64,000 bases of DNA from positions 124,001 to 188,000 of the forward strand of contig NZ_CP102486.1 of NCBI RefSeq assembly GCF_026261605.1. The letters run 5' to 3'. Shown here piece after piece: positions 11,677 to 20,600 of the stretch. Source of the stretch: Dechloromonas sp. A34 (GTDB lineage Bacteria; Pseudomonadota; Gammaproteobacteria; Burkholderiales; Rhodocyclaceae). The stretch's first letter is position 1; every line of letters begins with the position of its first letter. The notes under the pieces were generated by a model that saw nothing but the letters and a program-made list of their open reading frames with translations, was not told the DNA's origin and did no database searches. The translations under genes were made by a program, and so were the position numbers.

Positions 11677-12077
11677 GCCAAACAAAGACGCAGCGGGATG
11701 TCGGCGGCCGTAAACAGGTCGGTCAGGTCATTGGCGCTCAGCGGGGCGGGCGCGACCACGACGCGGCCGGCCCCCGCCTCGAAAACCGGGGTTTCGAGCA
11801 AGGCCAGGCGTGCCGCTTCGAGTCCGGAAATCGTTTCATCGTCGAGATTCGTGGTCGACAGCACCAGAAAATGAATGACCGGGGCCGGGGTGTGCATCTT
11901 GGTGTCGTCTCCCGGCAGGCGGGGGAGCGGTGAGTTGCGGACCCGGGCATCCTCTTCCAGGCGCCATGGCCAGACGAAGAGACCGGGGGTGTCGTCCGGG
12001 CGGCCGATCCGGATGGGTACTGTGGTGTGCGTTGCAAGCGTCTGGCACAAGGTGGTCAGGCGGGTGAAAAGGGGCAT
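11652..12077 (-). CDS. Hypothetical protein, possibly related to DUF4255/Pvc16-type N domains
   Basis: The product is 141 residues with no signal peptide or membrane helix. The order [15 protein letters not shown], then [11 protein letters not shown], then [20 protein letters not shown] and a C-terminal [13 protein letters not shown] resembles the small domain found in contractile-injection-system Pvc16 (DUF4255) proteins. This is a memory-based resemblance and not certain. A ribosome-binding site (AGGAGG) precedes the ATG at 12077. The 3' end overlaps the convergent cobQ 3' end by 25 bases. No other phage-tail or injection-system gene is present, so if the similarity holds it is an orphan among cobalamin genes. 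Confidence 0.55.
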   Translation of the reverse strand: MPLFTRLTTLCQTLATHTTVPIRIGRPDDTPGLFVWPWRLEEDARVRNSPLPRLPGDDTKMHTPAPVIHFLVLSTTNLDDETISGLEAARLALLETPVFEAGAGRVVVAPAPLSANDLTDLFTAADIPLRLCLAYTLRSSA

Positions 12078-12133
12078 GGTGTCCTCCTGAGAAATGCCGG
12101 ATCGATCCTCAGGTTAGCACACGGGCTGCCGCC

Positions 12134-12694
12134 TCAGTCTTTGCAAGGCGATTTGAGGCTCAGCGGCAGGCCGGCGGCAACCAGCGTCACCTGCTCGCAC
12201 ACCGCGGCAACGCGCTGGTTGAGCCGTCCCTGCTCGTCGGCAAACAGCCGCGATACCGGATGCATGGGTACGATGCCCCAGCCGACTTCATTGGAGACCA
12301 GGATGATGTGGCCGGGCAGTTGCGGCAACAACTCGATCAGGGCCGTCGTCTCGCCGTCGAACAGCGGGCAGGCGATCGCTTCGCCGGCCTCGGCCTGGCG
12401 GGCCGCCTGGCCGGCAAATAACAGGTTGGACAGCCAGAGGGTCAGGCAATCGACCAGGATGCAGGTCTCCGGTGTCGCGAGTTGGCGCAGTCTGGCCGCT
12501 AGATGCAGCGTTTCCTCGGTGCAGCCCCATTCGGCCGGGCGGCGGGCGCGGTGATGGGCGATGCGGTGGGCCATCTCGCCGTCGCGAGCTTCGGCGGTGG
12601 CCAGGTAAATGACCTGCTGGCCGGACTCCGCGGCCCGTTTTTCGGCCAGCAGGCTCTTGCCCGAACGCGCACCGCCAAGGATCAGTTCTTTCAT
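12134..12694 (-). CDS. cobU: Adenosylcobinamide kinase / adenosylcobinamide-phosphate guanylyltransferase
   Basis: The protein has 186 residues from the ATG at 12694 (MKELILGGARSGKSLLAE); an ATG nine bases earlier is also possible. It has the P-loop GGARSGKS, the HRARRP segment carrying the guanylylated histidine, and LVDCLTLWLSNLL. It phosphorylates adenosylcobinamide and transfers GMP to it, producing the AdoCbi-GDP that CobS joins to the ribazole. It is transcribed away from the cobT unit, and the second riboswitch lies on the opposite strand just upstream of it, so cobU is not obviously under riboswitch control. Confidence 0.92.
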   Translation of the reverse strand: MKELILGGARSGKSLLAEKRAAESGQQVIYLATAEARDGEMAHRIAHHRARRPAEWGCTEETLHLAARLRQLATPETCILVDCLTLWLSNLLFAGQAARQAEAGEAIACPLFDGETTALIELLPQLPGHIILVSNEVGWGIVPMHPVSRLFADEQGRLNQRVAAVCEQVTLVAAGLPLSLKSPCKD

Positions 12695-12735
12695 GGCAGG
12701 CATTGTGGGCGAATGTCGGCGTGGACGGCAACCGG

Positions 12736-12741
12736 TATAAT
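12736..12741 (+). promoter_or_regulatory. Candidate -10 box for the cobT riboswitch transcript
   Basis: A consensus TATAAT lies immediately before the aptamer, placing the transcription start at about 12748 so that the whole aptamer is transcribed. No good -35 hexamer is visible at 16-18 bases upstream. Confidence 0.5.
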
Positions 12742-12749
12742 TCGCCCCG

Positions 12750-12905
12750 ATTCGATAAAACGGAACACGGTGCAAATCCGTGGCGGGCCCGCCGCTGTAA
12801 TCGGGGACGGATGTCGCGACATGCCACTGCTCAGGGGAAACAGACCCGGCGGGAAGGTGCGACAGACCGGCTGATCCGAGAGCCAGAAGACCTGTCGAAT
12901 CGTTT
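12750..12905 (+). promoter_or_regulatory. Cobalamin riboswitch upstream of cobT
   Basis: The plus strand shows the AdoCbl aptamer elements in order: GAACACGGTGCAAATCCGTG, GCCGCTGTAATCGG, TGCCACTG, GGGAAGGTGCGACA and the B12 box AGCCAGAAGACCTG (12881-12894). It is followed by a strong terminator and then cobT. Ligand binding should favour the terminator and shut down cobT, cobS and the downstream genes. Confidence 0.93.
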
Positions 12906-12924
12906 GGGCTGGAGCCTGTGGACA

Positions 12925-12968
12925 GGGCTTCGCGGTGGCGTTGCAAGGCGCTGCTGCGAGGCCCTTTT
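12925..12968 (+). terminator. Intrinsic terminator, expression platform of the cobT riboswitch
   Basis: A long stem (GGGCTTCGCGGTGGCG at 12925-12940 against CGCTGCTGCGAGGCCC at 12949-12964, with G-U pairs) and an eight-base loop are followed by TTTTGTTT. It lies between the aptamer and the cobT ribosome-binding site (AGGAAG), which is the layout of a transcription-terminating riboswitch. Confidence 0.85.
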
Positions 12969-12992
12969 GTTTATTTGGACAGGAAGAATCGG

Positions 12993-14042
12993 ATGCATTC
13001 AAAATTCAAGATCGTCGCCCCGGACCAGGGGTTGGCCGCTGCGCTGCAGCACAAGATCGACCAGAAAACCAAGCCGCTCGGCGCCCTCGGGCAGCTGGAG
13101 GGGGTTGCCAAACGGCTGGGCCTGATCCAGCAGCGTCTCGACCCGCAGTTGAGCCAGCCGCAGATGCTGGTCTTCGCCGGCGATCACGGCGCGGCCAAGG
13201 CCGGCGTCTCTGCTTTTCCGCAGGATGTGACCTGGCAGATGGTCGAGAACTTCCTGGCCGGCGGCGCCGCGATCAATGTCTTTGCCCGCCAGAACGGCAT
13301 GGAACTGGCCGTGATCGACGCCGGCGTGGCGCATGATTTCGGCAAGCGCGATGGGCTGATCGACGCCAAGGTCGCCCGGGGTACCGCCAATTACCTCGAA
13401 CAGCCGGCAATGAGCAGCGAGCAGTGCGCCGTCGCCATGAGTCGCGGCGCCGAAATCATCCGCTGGCTGGCCGCCAAGGGGGTCAATGTCGTCGGCTTCG
13501 GCGAAATGGGCATCGGCAACACCGCCGCCGCTTCGCTGATCACCCATTGCCTGACCGGCACGCCGCTTGCCGACTGCATTGGGCGCGGCACCGGGCTCGA
13601 CGACGCCGGCTTGGTCCGCAAGCAGGGATTGCTGGAAAAGGCCCTCGCCCGCTATCGCGCGGCCGGTGGCAAGGATGAACCAATGGCCGTGCTCGCCGAA
13701 TTCGGCGGTTTCGAGATCGCGATGATGGCCGGGGCCATGCTGGCCGCGGCCGAAGCCCGGATGGTCCTGCTGATCGACGGCTTCATCGTCGGCTCGGCGG
13801 CCTTGACCGCCGCCCGGCTGGTGCCGGCGCTGGCTGAGTATTGCATCTTCTGCCACCGCTCGGCCGAGCCCGGCCACGCGGCGCAATTGGCGGCACTCGG
13901 CGCCGACCCATTGCTCGACCTTGGCCTGCGGCTGGGCGAAGGCACCGGCGCAGCGCTGGCTTATCCGCTGGTCAAGGCGGCAGCCAATTTCCTCAAGGAA
14001 ATGGCCAGCTTCGAATCGGCCGGAGTCGCCGAAAAAAGCTGA
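12993..14042 (+). CDS. cobT: Nicotinate-nucleotide:dimethylbenzimidazole phosphoribosyltransferase CobT
   Basis: The protein has 349 residues from the ATG at 12993, with an AGGAAG ribosome-binding site. Family motifs visible are [10 protein letters not shown] near residue 30, [31 protein letters not shown] in the middle, and the [13 protein letters not shown] ending segment ([10 protein letters not shown]) with [12 protein letters not shown], which carries the catalytic glutamate. It makes alpha-ribazole-5'-phosphate from nicotinate mononucleotide and dimethylbenzimidazole, the product of bluB. It is the first gene after the terminator-type riboswitch and overlaps cobS (TGATG). Confidence 0.95.
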   Translation: MHSKFKIVAPDQGLAAALQHKIDQKTKPLGALGQLEGVAKRLGLIQQRLDPQLSQPQMLVFAGDHGAAKAGVSAFPQDVTWQMVENFLAGGAAINVFARQNGMELAVIDAGVAHDFGKRDGLIDAKVARGTANYLEQPAMSSEQCAVAMSRGAEIIRWLAAKGVNVVGFGEMGIGNTAAASLITHCLTGTPLADCIGRGTGLDDAGLVRKQGLLEKALARYRAAGGKDEPMAVLAEFGGFEIAMMAGAMLAAAEARMVLLIDGFIVGSAALTAARLVPALAEYCIFCHRSAEPGHAAQLAALGADPLLDLGLRLGEGTGAALAYPLVKAAANFLKEMASFESAGVAEKS

Positions 14043-14803
14043 TGTTGCGCCGCGAGCTCGAATATTTCTTCGGTGCCGTCCGCTTCTTCACGCGGCTGCC
14101 GGTGCCGGCCTGGGTCGGGCATTCGGCCGAGGCGCTGAACCGCTCGGCGCGCTATTTCCCGGCCGTCGGCCTGCTGATCGGCGGCATCGGGGTGGTGGTC
14201 TATCTCGGCGCCGCGCTGCTCTGGTCGCAGCCGGTCGCCGTGCTGCTGTCGATGGCGGCGACTCTTTATGCGACCGGCGCCTTCCACGAGGATGGCTTGT
14301 CGGATACCGCCGATGGCCTGGGCGGCGGCTGGGAAAAGCTGCGCATCCTGGAGATCATGAAAGACTCGCGGGTCGGCAGCTATGGCGTGGTCGCCATGGT
14401 GCTGGCCCTGCTCGGCAAATTCACGCTGCTCGCCGCCCTCGACGGCGCCCTGGTGCCGTGGGTGCTGCTTGCCGGTCATGCCCTGTCGCGCTTCTGCGCG
14501 ACGATGCTGCTGGCGACCATGGACTACGTGCGGGAAGACCTGCTGGCCAAGGCCAAGCCGTTGGCCACCAGGCTGTCGGCTGGCCAGATGCTGTTCGCGC
14601 TGGCCTTCGTCGTAGCGGCGCTGGCCCTGTTGCCGCTGGAAAAGGCCGTCGCCGGCTGTCTGCTCGCCGCCCTGTCCACGCTCTGGCTGGCCGCCAAGTT
14701 CCGGCGCTGGCTGGGGGGTTATACCGGCGATTGCCTGGGCGCGACGCAGCAGCTCAGCGAGATTGCCTTCTATCTCGGCGTACTGGCAAACTGGCCGCAT
14801 TGA
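14042..14803 (+). CDS. cobS: Adenosylcobinamide-GDP ribazoletransferase CobS (cobalamin synthase)
   Basis: The protein has 253 residues starting at the ATG overlapping the cobT stop. It is a polytopic membrane protein with the N-terminal FFTRLPVP motif and the conserved FHEDGLSDTADGLGGGW metal-binding loop, followed by RILEIMKDSRVGSYG. It condenses AdoCbi-GDP with alpha-ribazole phosphate at the inner membrane, closing the nucleotide loop. Translational coupling to cobT is likely. Confidence 0.95.
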   Translation: MLRRELEYFFGAVRFFTRLPVPAWVGHSAEALNRSARYFPAVGLLIGGIGVVVYLGAALLWSQPVAVLLSMAATLYATGAFHEDGLSDTADGLGGGWEKLRILEIMKDSRVGSYGVVAMVLALLGKFTLLAALDGALVPWVLLAGHALSRFCATMLLATMDYVREDLLAKAKPLATRLSAGQMLFALAFVVAALALLPLEKAVAGCLLAALSTLWLAAKFRRWLGGYTGDCLGATQQLSEIAFYLGVLANWPH

Positions 14804-14819
14804 GCCAGCGGAGATTGCC

Positions 14820-15422
14820 GTGGAAAAGCCGAACGCCCCATCCTGCGAGCGGAACCGCGAACCCATCCTGGAAGTCCTGAAAGCGCATTTTGCCGATCGC
14901 CGGGAGGTGCTGGAGATCGGCAGCGGTACCGGCCAGCACGCGATATTTTTTGCGGCGGCCCTGCCGCACCTGAACTGGCAGACCTCGGACCGCTGCGAGA
15001 ATCTGCCGGGAATCGCCGCCTGGCTGGACGACGCCGCGCTGTCCAACACGCCGCCGCCACTCGAATTCGATGTTGTCGAAGCCGGGCCGGGACGGCGCTT
15101 CGACGCGATTTTCAGCGCCAATACGCTGCACATCATGCCCTGGGCGGCCGTCGAAAGCTTCTTTGCCGGCCTGCCGGACTTGCTGGCCGAAGGCGCAAAG
15201 GTCGTCATCTATGGCCCGTTCAATTACGGCGGCCGATTCACCAGCGACAGCAACGCCAGCTTTGACCGCTGGCTCAAGGAGCAGGCAGCGCATCAGGGGA
15301 TCCGGGATTTTGAAAGGGTCAATGAAATGGCCGAACGGGCGGGCCTGCGCCTGGTCGAAGATCGAGCCATGCCGTCCAATAACCGGTGCCTGGTCTGGCA
15401 GGTACCGTCGAATCGGCGCTGA
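14820..15422 (+). CDS. DUF938 family SAM-dependent methyltransferase-like protein
   Basis: The product is 200 residues from a GTG at 14820, chosen because it gives the family N terminus (EKPNAPSCERNREPILEVL) 16 bases after the cobS stop. It has a Rossmann SAM-binding motif (VLEIGSGTGQHAIFFA), the IFSANTLHIMPW segment and the YGPFNYGGRFTSDSN motif characteristic of DUF938 proteins. The substrate is unknown. It is in the cobT-cobS unit and may share the riboswitch, but DUF938 genes also occur without cobalamin genes, so a B12 role is not established. Confidence 0.85.
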   Translation: MEKPNAPSCERNREPILEVLKAHFADRREVLEIGSGTGQHAIFFAAALPHLNWQTSDRCENLPGIAAWLDDAALSNTPPPLEFDVVEAGPGRRFDAIFSANTLHIMPWAAVESFFAGLPDLLAEGAKVVIYGPFNYGGRFTSDSNASFDRWLKEQAAHQGIRDFERVNEMAERAGLRLVEDRAMPSNNRCLVWQVPSNRR

Positions 15423-15501
15423 CGCTTCCCGTCGGCACTTGCTTGAAGTCCGCACTGCCAGGTGTTCGACGCTTAACCAAAATCTGTGAGAGGTCCCGAC
15501 C

Positions 15502-15959
15502 ATGCGCTCCATCCTGCTTCTGCTGCATCTTTCCGGTGTCATCGTCTGGATTGGCGGCATGTTCTTCGCGCAATTCTGCCTGCGTCCGGTGGCGGCGTCG
15601 CAGTTGCCGCCACCCCAGCGCCTGCCCTTGCTGGCCGCGGTGCTCGGACGCTTCTTCACTGCGGTCGCGCTGAGCATCGTGGCCATTCTCGGCTCGGGGT
15701 TCGCGAGCATGGCAGCCACGGGTTTGCCCAGGCGCCGCTGCATTGGCATGTGATGTCCGGCCTCGGCGTGCTGATGGCGGCGATCTTCGGCGTGATTTAT
15801 TTTTTGCATTACCCGCGCCTCAAGGCGGGCGTCGCCGCTCAGGACTGGCCTGGCGCCGGGGCAGCGATGAACCGCATTCGTCTTCTGGTGGCAAGCAATC
15901 TAGGGCTGGGTGCGCTGACGGTGGTCGTCGCCACGCTCGGTGCCCATTTCGTTCGGTGA
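15502..15959 (+). pseudogene. CopD-like/DUF integral membrane protein, one-base frameshift
   Basis: The ATG at 15502 opens a four-helix membrane protein (LLLLHLSGVIVWIGGMFFAQ first helix, with a conserved His and Trp). The frame breaks at the TTT run 15723-15725; with one added base it continues GFAQAPLHWHVMSGLGVL and ends HFVR at 15959, for 152 residues. The histidines in helix 1 and at HWHVMSG are placed like heme or copper ligands of CopD/YphA-like membrane proteins, but the exact family is uncertain. It lies between the DUF938 gene and the alpha-ribazole phosphatase gene, in the same direction. Confidence 0.7.
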
Positions 15960-16002
15960 GAGCGGGATTCCAAGGAGCGTTTTTGGCGATCGGCGCTGCC
16001 CA

Positions 16003-16515
16003 ATGATCCTTCATCTGATCCGCCATCCACCGCCAGTGGTCGAGCCGGGGACCTGTTACGGTCGGCTTGACGTTGCTGCGGAAAATGTTCGGGCGGTGGC
16101 CGATCGACTGCGTGGCGAACTGCCGCCCGGCTTGCCGGTGTGGAGCAGCCCGCTGCGGCGTTGCCGCATGCTGGCCGAACTGCTGCACCCGGCGCCACAG
16201 ATTGATGACTTGCTGGTCGAAATGGACTTCGGTAGTTGGGAAGGCTTGCGCTGGGACGATGTGCCGCGTGCCGAGCTCGATGCCTGGGCGGCCGATGTCG
16301 CCGCTTATGCGCCGCCGGGCGGCGAGTCGCCGCTGATGTTGCAGCGCCGCGCGCTGGCTTTTGTGGCCGGACTGGCGGTGCCGGAAGCGGTGATCGTCAC
16401 TCATGCCGGCGTGATCCGCACCTTGCTGGCTCATTGGCGCGGGGTGCCGCCGGACGAATGGACGCAACTGGTTTTTGCCTGCGGATCGCGGACGACGGTC
16501 GAAGTCCCTCGCTGA
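16003..16515 (+). CDS. cobC: Alpha-ribazole-5'-phosphate phosphatase, histidine phosphatase family
   Basis: The protein has 170 residues from the ATG at 16003 (MILHLIRHPPPVV). The RHG motif appears as LIRHPPP, followed by CYGRLDV, WSSPLRRCRMLAE, the acid E in LLVEMDFGSWEG, and VTHAGVIRTLLA. These are the active-site elements of CobC-type phosphatases, which remove the 5'-phosphate from alpha-ribazole phosphate or cobalamin phosphate. Its place after cobT and cobS supports this over a general phosphoglycerate-mutase-like role. The LPS cluster starts right after it. Confidence 0.87.
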   Translation: MILHLIRHPPPVVEPGTCYGRLDVAAENVRAVADRLRGELPPGLPVWSSPLRRCRMLAELLHPAPQIDDLLVEMDFGSWEGLRWDDVPRAELDAWAADVAAYAPPGGESPLMLQRRALAFVAGLAVPEAVIVTHAGVIRTLLAHWRGVPPDEWTQLVFACGSRTTVEVPR

Positions 16516-16548
16516 CGCGGCAACGCCAGCGGCGGGCACTGGACTAAA

Positions 16549-17655
16549 ATGGCGGCCATGGAAAATTTCAATCCTCTGCGCGACGCAGTCCCTGTTGGCG
16601 AAATCAAGCGGGCGCTGGTCATCAAGCTGCGCCATCACGGCGATGTGCTGGTCAGTTCGCCGGTCTTTTCGGTGCTCAAGGCGCATGCCCCGCAGGTCGA
16701 GATCGATGCCCTGGTCTATGCCGATACGGCCGAGATGCTGACATTTCACCCGGCGATCACTACTGTTCACACCATCGACCGCAAGTGGAAGCAGCTCGGC
16801 GTCGTCGGCCAGTTGCAGGCCGAGCTGGCGCTCTACAACAGCCTGAAGGCGCGCGGCTACGACCTGATCATCCACCTTACCGAGCACTGGCGCGGCGCCT
16901 GGCTGTGCCGGCTGCTCCAGCCGCGCTGGTCGGTCGGGCCGGCGGTCGGCGGGCGCAGCAAGCGCTGGAAGAGGAGTTTCACGCATCTCCAGAGCTTTCC
17001 GCGCAATGCCTTGCGCCACATGGTCGAGACCAATCTCGACGCGCTGCGCCGGATCGGCATCCAGCCGGCGCCGGCCGAGCGGCGCATGCGGCTCGTGCCG
17101 GGGGCGGCGGCTGAAACCAGCGTCGCGGCGTATCTGCAGGGTTTTGGGCTCGCGGGGCGGGATTTCATCCATATCCACCCGGCGTCGCGCTGGTTCTTCA
17201 AGTGCTGGCCGGTCGAGCAGATGGCGGCGCTGGTCGGGCGCCTGCAAGCCGAAGGCCACGCCGTGGTGCTCACCGCCGCCCCGAGCGCGGATGAAAAAGC
17301 CATGCTGACGGCGATCCAGTCTCGTTTGACACAGCCGGCCTTCAGCCTCTCCGGCCAGTTGTCGCTCAAGGAGCTGGCGGCACTGACCCAGGCCGCCAAA
17401 CTGTTCATCGGCGTCGATTCGGCCCCGATGCACATCGCGGCGGCGGTCGGTACGCCAACCGTGGCGCTGTTCGGACCCTCCGGCGACAAGCAGTGGGGGC
17501 CGTGGGGCGTGCCGTTCCGCGTCGTCAGCAGCCAGCAGCATCCCTGCCGGCCCTGCGGTATCGACGGTTGCGGCGGCGGCAAGGTCAGCGATTGCCTGAC
17601 CTCGCTGGGCGTCGATGAGGTGCTGACCGCCGCCCACGAACTGCTCGCGCCGTGA
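16549..17655 (+). CDS. waaQ: GT9 family LPS heptosyltransferase, WaaQ-like
   Basis: The protein has 368 residues (an ATG at 16558 giving MENFNPLRD is equally good). It is a GT-B glycosyltransferase of family 9: N-terminal ALVIKLRHHGDVLVSSPVFSVLK, central IHPASRWFFKCWP, then the donor-site GVDSAPMHIAAAVGTPTVALFGPSG and the C-terminal cysteine motif PCRPCGIDGCGGGKVSDCL common in the WaaQ group. It transfers ADP-heptose to the inner core of lipopolysaccharide. A TAAAAT hexamer at 16545-16550 overlaps the first start codon, so if it is the -10 box the mRNA would be almost leaderless from 16558. It is the first gene of the LPS cluster. Confidence 0.88.
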   Translation: MAAMENFNPLRDAVPVGEIKRALVIKLRHHGDVLVSSPVFSVLKAHAPQVEIDALVYADTAEMLTFHPAITTVHTIDRKWKQLGVVGQLQAELALYNSLKARGYDLIIHLTEHWRGAWLCRLLQPRWSVGPAVGGRSKRWKRSFTHLQSFPRNALRHMVETNLDALRRIGIQPAPAERRMRLVPGAAAETSVAAYLQGFGLAGRDFIHIHPASRWFFKCWPVEQMAALVGRLQAEGHAVVLTAAPSADEKAMLTAIQSRLTQPAFSLSGQLSLKELAALTQAAKLFIGVDSAPMHIAAAVGTPTVALFGPSGDKQWGPWGVPFRVVSSQQHPCRPCGIDGCGGGKVSDCLTSLGVDEVLTAAHELLAP

Positions 17656-18797
17656 AGATCGCCATCGTCCGCCAGCGCTACAACCCCTACGGTGGGGCCG
17701 AGCGCTTCGTCGAGCGGGCGCTTGGCGCCCTGGCCGCCGAAGGCGCCGAGGTCAGCCTGATCACCCGCAGTTGGGACGGCGCGCCACGCGAGGGTTTCCG
17801 ACAGATTACCTGCGACCCGAAGTATTCCCGACTGCTCGGCGGACGGGCGGCGCGCGACCGCAGCTTCGCCGCTTGCGCCCAAGCCGAGATGAGCCAGGGC
17901 GGCTTCGACATCACGCAATCGCATGAACGGATTCCGGGGTGCATGATCTTTCGTGCCGGCGACGGCGTCCATGCCGCCTGGCTGGCCCATCGGGCGCGGA
18001 TTTTGACGCCACTTGAACGGCTGGCCCAGGCCCTTTCGCCCTATCACCGCTATGTGCTCGGCGCCGAGCGGGCGATGTTCGAGCATCCGGCGCTCAAGGC
18101 GGTGATCTGCAATTCGCAGATGGTGGCCGATGAGATTGGCCAGCATTACGGCGTCGCGCCCGGCAAGTTGCGGGTGATTTACAACGGCGTCGATACGGCC
18201 GTCTTCCATCCGCATCTGGCCGACGAATTCCGGCAAGCGACGCGGGCCCAGCTCGGAGTTTCGGAGCGGGTGCCGCTGCTGCTTTTCGTCGGCAGCGGTT
18301 TCGAGCGCAAGGGCGTGCCGCAGTTGCTGCGCGCCATGGCGAAAATGCGGCGGACCGAGACGCGGCTGGTCATCGTCGGCGCTGACCGCAAGCTGCGGAC
18401 CATGCAGCTGCTGGCCGCCCGCCTCGGGCTGGACAAGCGTATCCACTTCACCGGCCCGCTCAAGGATGTCCGCCCTTGGTACGGGGCGGCTGACGGTTTC
18501 GTCCTGCCGACCCTCTACGACCCCTGCCCGAATGCGGCGCTCGAAGCGCTGGCCTGCGGCCTGCCGATCGTCACCTCGACAACCTGCGGCGCCCGGGAAT
18601 GGGTGCGTCCGGGGGGCAACGGCTGGGTGGTCGATGCCCTTGATCTTGCCGAACTGGCCGACCGCCTCGACGATCTGGCCGCGCTGGCCGGCCACCCCAC
18701 GCCGCGCGCCGGCGCACGGGCCAGCGTCGAAGCCTTGACCCTGCCGGCGATGGCCGACCGTCTGTTGGCGCTATACCGTTCGCTGAGCCCGGCCTGA
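17652..18797 (+). CDS. GT4 family LPS core glycosyltransferase, WaaG-like
   Basis: The protein has 381 residues from a GTG overlapping the previous stop (GTGA). It is a GT-B fold of family 4: N-terminal RQRYNPYGGAERFVE, VIYNGVDT as the start of the donor domain, and the retaining-enzyme EX7E region in PCPNAALEALACGLPIVTS. The RQRYNPYGGAE start and the placement between a WaaQ-like gene and msbA suggest addition of the first outer-core hexose to the heptose region. The exact sugar cannot be read from sequence. Confidence 0.85.
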   Translation: MKIAIVRQRYNPYGGAERFVERALGALAAEGAEVSLITRSWDGAPREGFRQITCDPKYSRLLGGRAARDRSFAACAQAEMSQGGFDITQSHERIPGCMIFRAGDGVHAAWLAHRARILTPLERLAQALSPYHRYVLGAERAMFEHPALKAVICNSQMVADEIGQHYGVAPGKLRVIYNGVDTAVFHPHLADEFRQATRAQLGVSERVPLLLFVGSGFERKGVPQLLRAMAKMRRTETRLVIVGADRKLRTMQLLAARLGLDKRIHFTGPLKDVRPWYGAADGFVLPTLYDPCPNAALEALACGLPIVTSTTCGAREWVRPGGNGWVVDALDLAELADRLDDLAALAGHPTPRAGARASVEALTLPAMADRLLALYRSLSPA

Positions 18798-18805
18798 CAC
18801 GCAGG

Positions 18806-18811
18806 TATAAT
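18806..18811 (+). promoter_or_regulatory. Candidate -10 box for msbA
   Basis: TATAAT lies 32 bases before the msbA ATG in one of the few gaps of the cluster, with CTGAGC as a weak -35 at 18783-18788 (17-base spacer). msbA and downstream genes may therefore have their own promoter. Confidence 0.45.
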
Positions 18812-18842
18812 CGCGAGTTCCATTTTTTCATCAAGGATTTGC

Positions 18843-20600
18843 ATGGCCAGTGACATGACCAGCCGTGAGCTCTATCTCCGGCTGCTGACCTATGTCCGAC
18901 CGTACTGGAAGGCTTTCGCCGCGGCGCTGGTGGCCATGGGCCTATCGGCACTGGCCGAGCCGGTCTTTCCGGCGATGATGAAGAAACTGCTCGACGACGG
19001 TTTCTCGGCGGCGGCCGGGCAGTGGGACTGGCTAATCTATCCGCTGGCCATCATGGCCATCTTCCTGGCCCGCGCCGTGTTCGGCTTCATCGGCGAATAC
19101 GCCATGAGCTGGGTGTCGAACAATGTCGTCACCGAATTGCGGCAAGCGATGTTCGCCCGCATGGTGCGCCTGCCGACCCGCTATTACAGCGACAATCTTT
19201 CCGGCCGCCTGATGTCGCGCATCGCCTATGACGTGACCGGGGTCGCTGGCGCGGCGACCAATGCGCTGACCTCGCTGATCAAGGACTCGCTGGCCATCGT
19301 CGGTCTGATGGCCTGGCTGCTGTACCTGAACTGGCAACTGACCCTGATTACCCTGAGCGTGGTGCCTTTCATCGCCATCGTCGTGCGCACCTTCAGCAAG
19401 CGGCTGCGCGGCGTGGCCCGCGGCCAGCAAGAGTCGATGGGGCGGATTACCCAGGTCCTGCAGGAAACCATCGAGGGCCACAAGGTGGTCAAGATCTTCG
19501 GCGGCCAGACCTACGAAGAAGAGCGTTTCTACAAGTCGGTCCGCGAGCAGCGGCGGCTGGCGATGCGGGCGACCATGGCGGTGGCGGCGCAGAGCCCGAT
19601 CGTCCAGTTCTTCGCCGCCACCGGCGTCGCCATCATCATGGGGGTGGCCTTGAAGCAGGCCTCCGGCGAGCAGGCGACGGTCGGCAGCTTCGTTTCCTTC
19701 ATTACCGCGATGTTGATGATCCTGCCGCCGCTGCGCCGTATCACCGACGTCAATGCGCCGATCCAGCGCGGTCTGGCGGCGGCCGAGAGCGTCTTCTCGC
19801 TGATCGACGAGGCCTCCGAGGAAGACCTGGGCAAGGAAGAATTGGGCCGTGCCCAGGGCCTGGTCGAGTTCGACAAGGTATCCTTCACCTATCCCGGGGC
19901 CGAGCGTCCGGCGCTCGATGCCCTGTCGCTGACCATCCGCCCAGGCGAATGCGTCGCGCTGGTCGGTCCGTCGGGCAGCGGCAAGACGACGGCGGCCAAC
20001 CTGCTGCCGCGTTTCTATGCGATCGACGGCGGCGAAATCCGGGTCGATGGCCATGCCCTCCCCAATATCCGCCTCGCCAGCCTGCGCGACAACATCGCGC
20101 TGGTCAGCCAGGATGTCGTGCTCTTCAATGACACGATTGCCGCCAACATCGCCTACGGCGGCAAGCGCGACGCGACGGCCGAGGAAATCCGGGCGGCCGC
20201 CAAGGCGGCGCATGCCCTGGAATTCATTGATGCGCAGCCCGAAGGCTTCGCCACGATGATCGGGGAAAACGGCGTCAAGCTCTCCGGCGGCCAGCGCCAG
20301 CGTCTGGCCATCGCCCGCGCCATCCTCAAGGATGCGCCGATCCTGATTCTCGACGAGGCGACCTCGGCACTCGACACCGAATCCGAACGCCATGTCCAGG
20401 CCGCCCTCGATGAGCTGATGCGCGGCCGCAGCACATTGGTCATCGCCCACCGCCTGTCCACCGTCGAACGGGCCGACCGCATCGTCGCCCTGGCTCATGG
20501 CCAGAAGCAGGAAGAGGGCTCGCATGCCGAACTGCTGGCCCACGACGGCCTCTATGCCCGCCTCTATAAGATGCAGAAGGCAGAAGAGGGCGTCGCCTGA
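18843..20600 (+). CDS. msbA: Lipid A export ATP-binding/permease protein MsbA
   Basis: The protein has 585 residues, the usual length for this half-transporter. It has an N-terminal domain of six membrane helices, then an ATPase domain with Walker A GPSGSGKTT, Q-loop LVSQDVVLFNDT, signature LSGGQRQRLAIARAIL, Walker B ILILDEATSALD and the switch histidine in VIAHRLST. It flips lipid A-core across the inner membrane before ligation of the outer glycan. The stop overlaps the next glycosyltransferase start (TGATG). Its position inside the glycosyltransferase cluster agrees with an LPS role over a drug exporter. Confidence 0.93.
   Translation: MASDMTSRELYLRLLTYVRPYWKAFAAALVAMGLSALAEPVFPAMMKKLLDDGFSAAAGQWDWLIYPLAIMAIFLARAVFGFIGEYAMSWVSNNVVTELRQAMFARMVRLPTRYYSDNLSGRLMSRIAYDVTGVAGAATNALTSLIKDSLAIVGLMAWLLYLNWQLTLITLSVVPFIAIVVRTFSKRLRGVARGQQESMGRITQVLQETIEGHKVVKIFGGQTYEEERFYKSVREQRRLAMRATMAVAAQSPIVQFFAATGVAIIMGVALKQASGEQATVGSFVSFITAMLMILPPLRRITDVNAPIQRGLAAAESVFSLIDEASEEDLGKEELGRAQGLVEFDKVSFTYPGAERPALDALSLTIRPGECVALVGPSGSGKTTAANLLPRFYAIDGGEIRVDGHALPNIRLASLRDNIALVSQDVVLFNDTIAANIAYGGKRDATAEEIRAAAKAAHALEFIDAQPEGFATMIGENGVKLSGGQRQRLAIARAILKDAPILILDEATSALDTESERHVQAALDELMRGRSTLVIAHRLSTVERADRIVALAHGQKQEEGSHAELLAHDGLYARLYKMQKAEEGVA

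Noticed and set aside
15820..18695. Long minus-strand open frames (605 and 612 codons) opposite the phosphatase, WaaQ-like and WaaG-like genes
   Set aside because: Shadow frames of well-supported plus-strand genes, low-complexity Arg/Ala/Gly-rich translations, no motifs.
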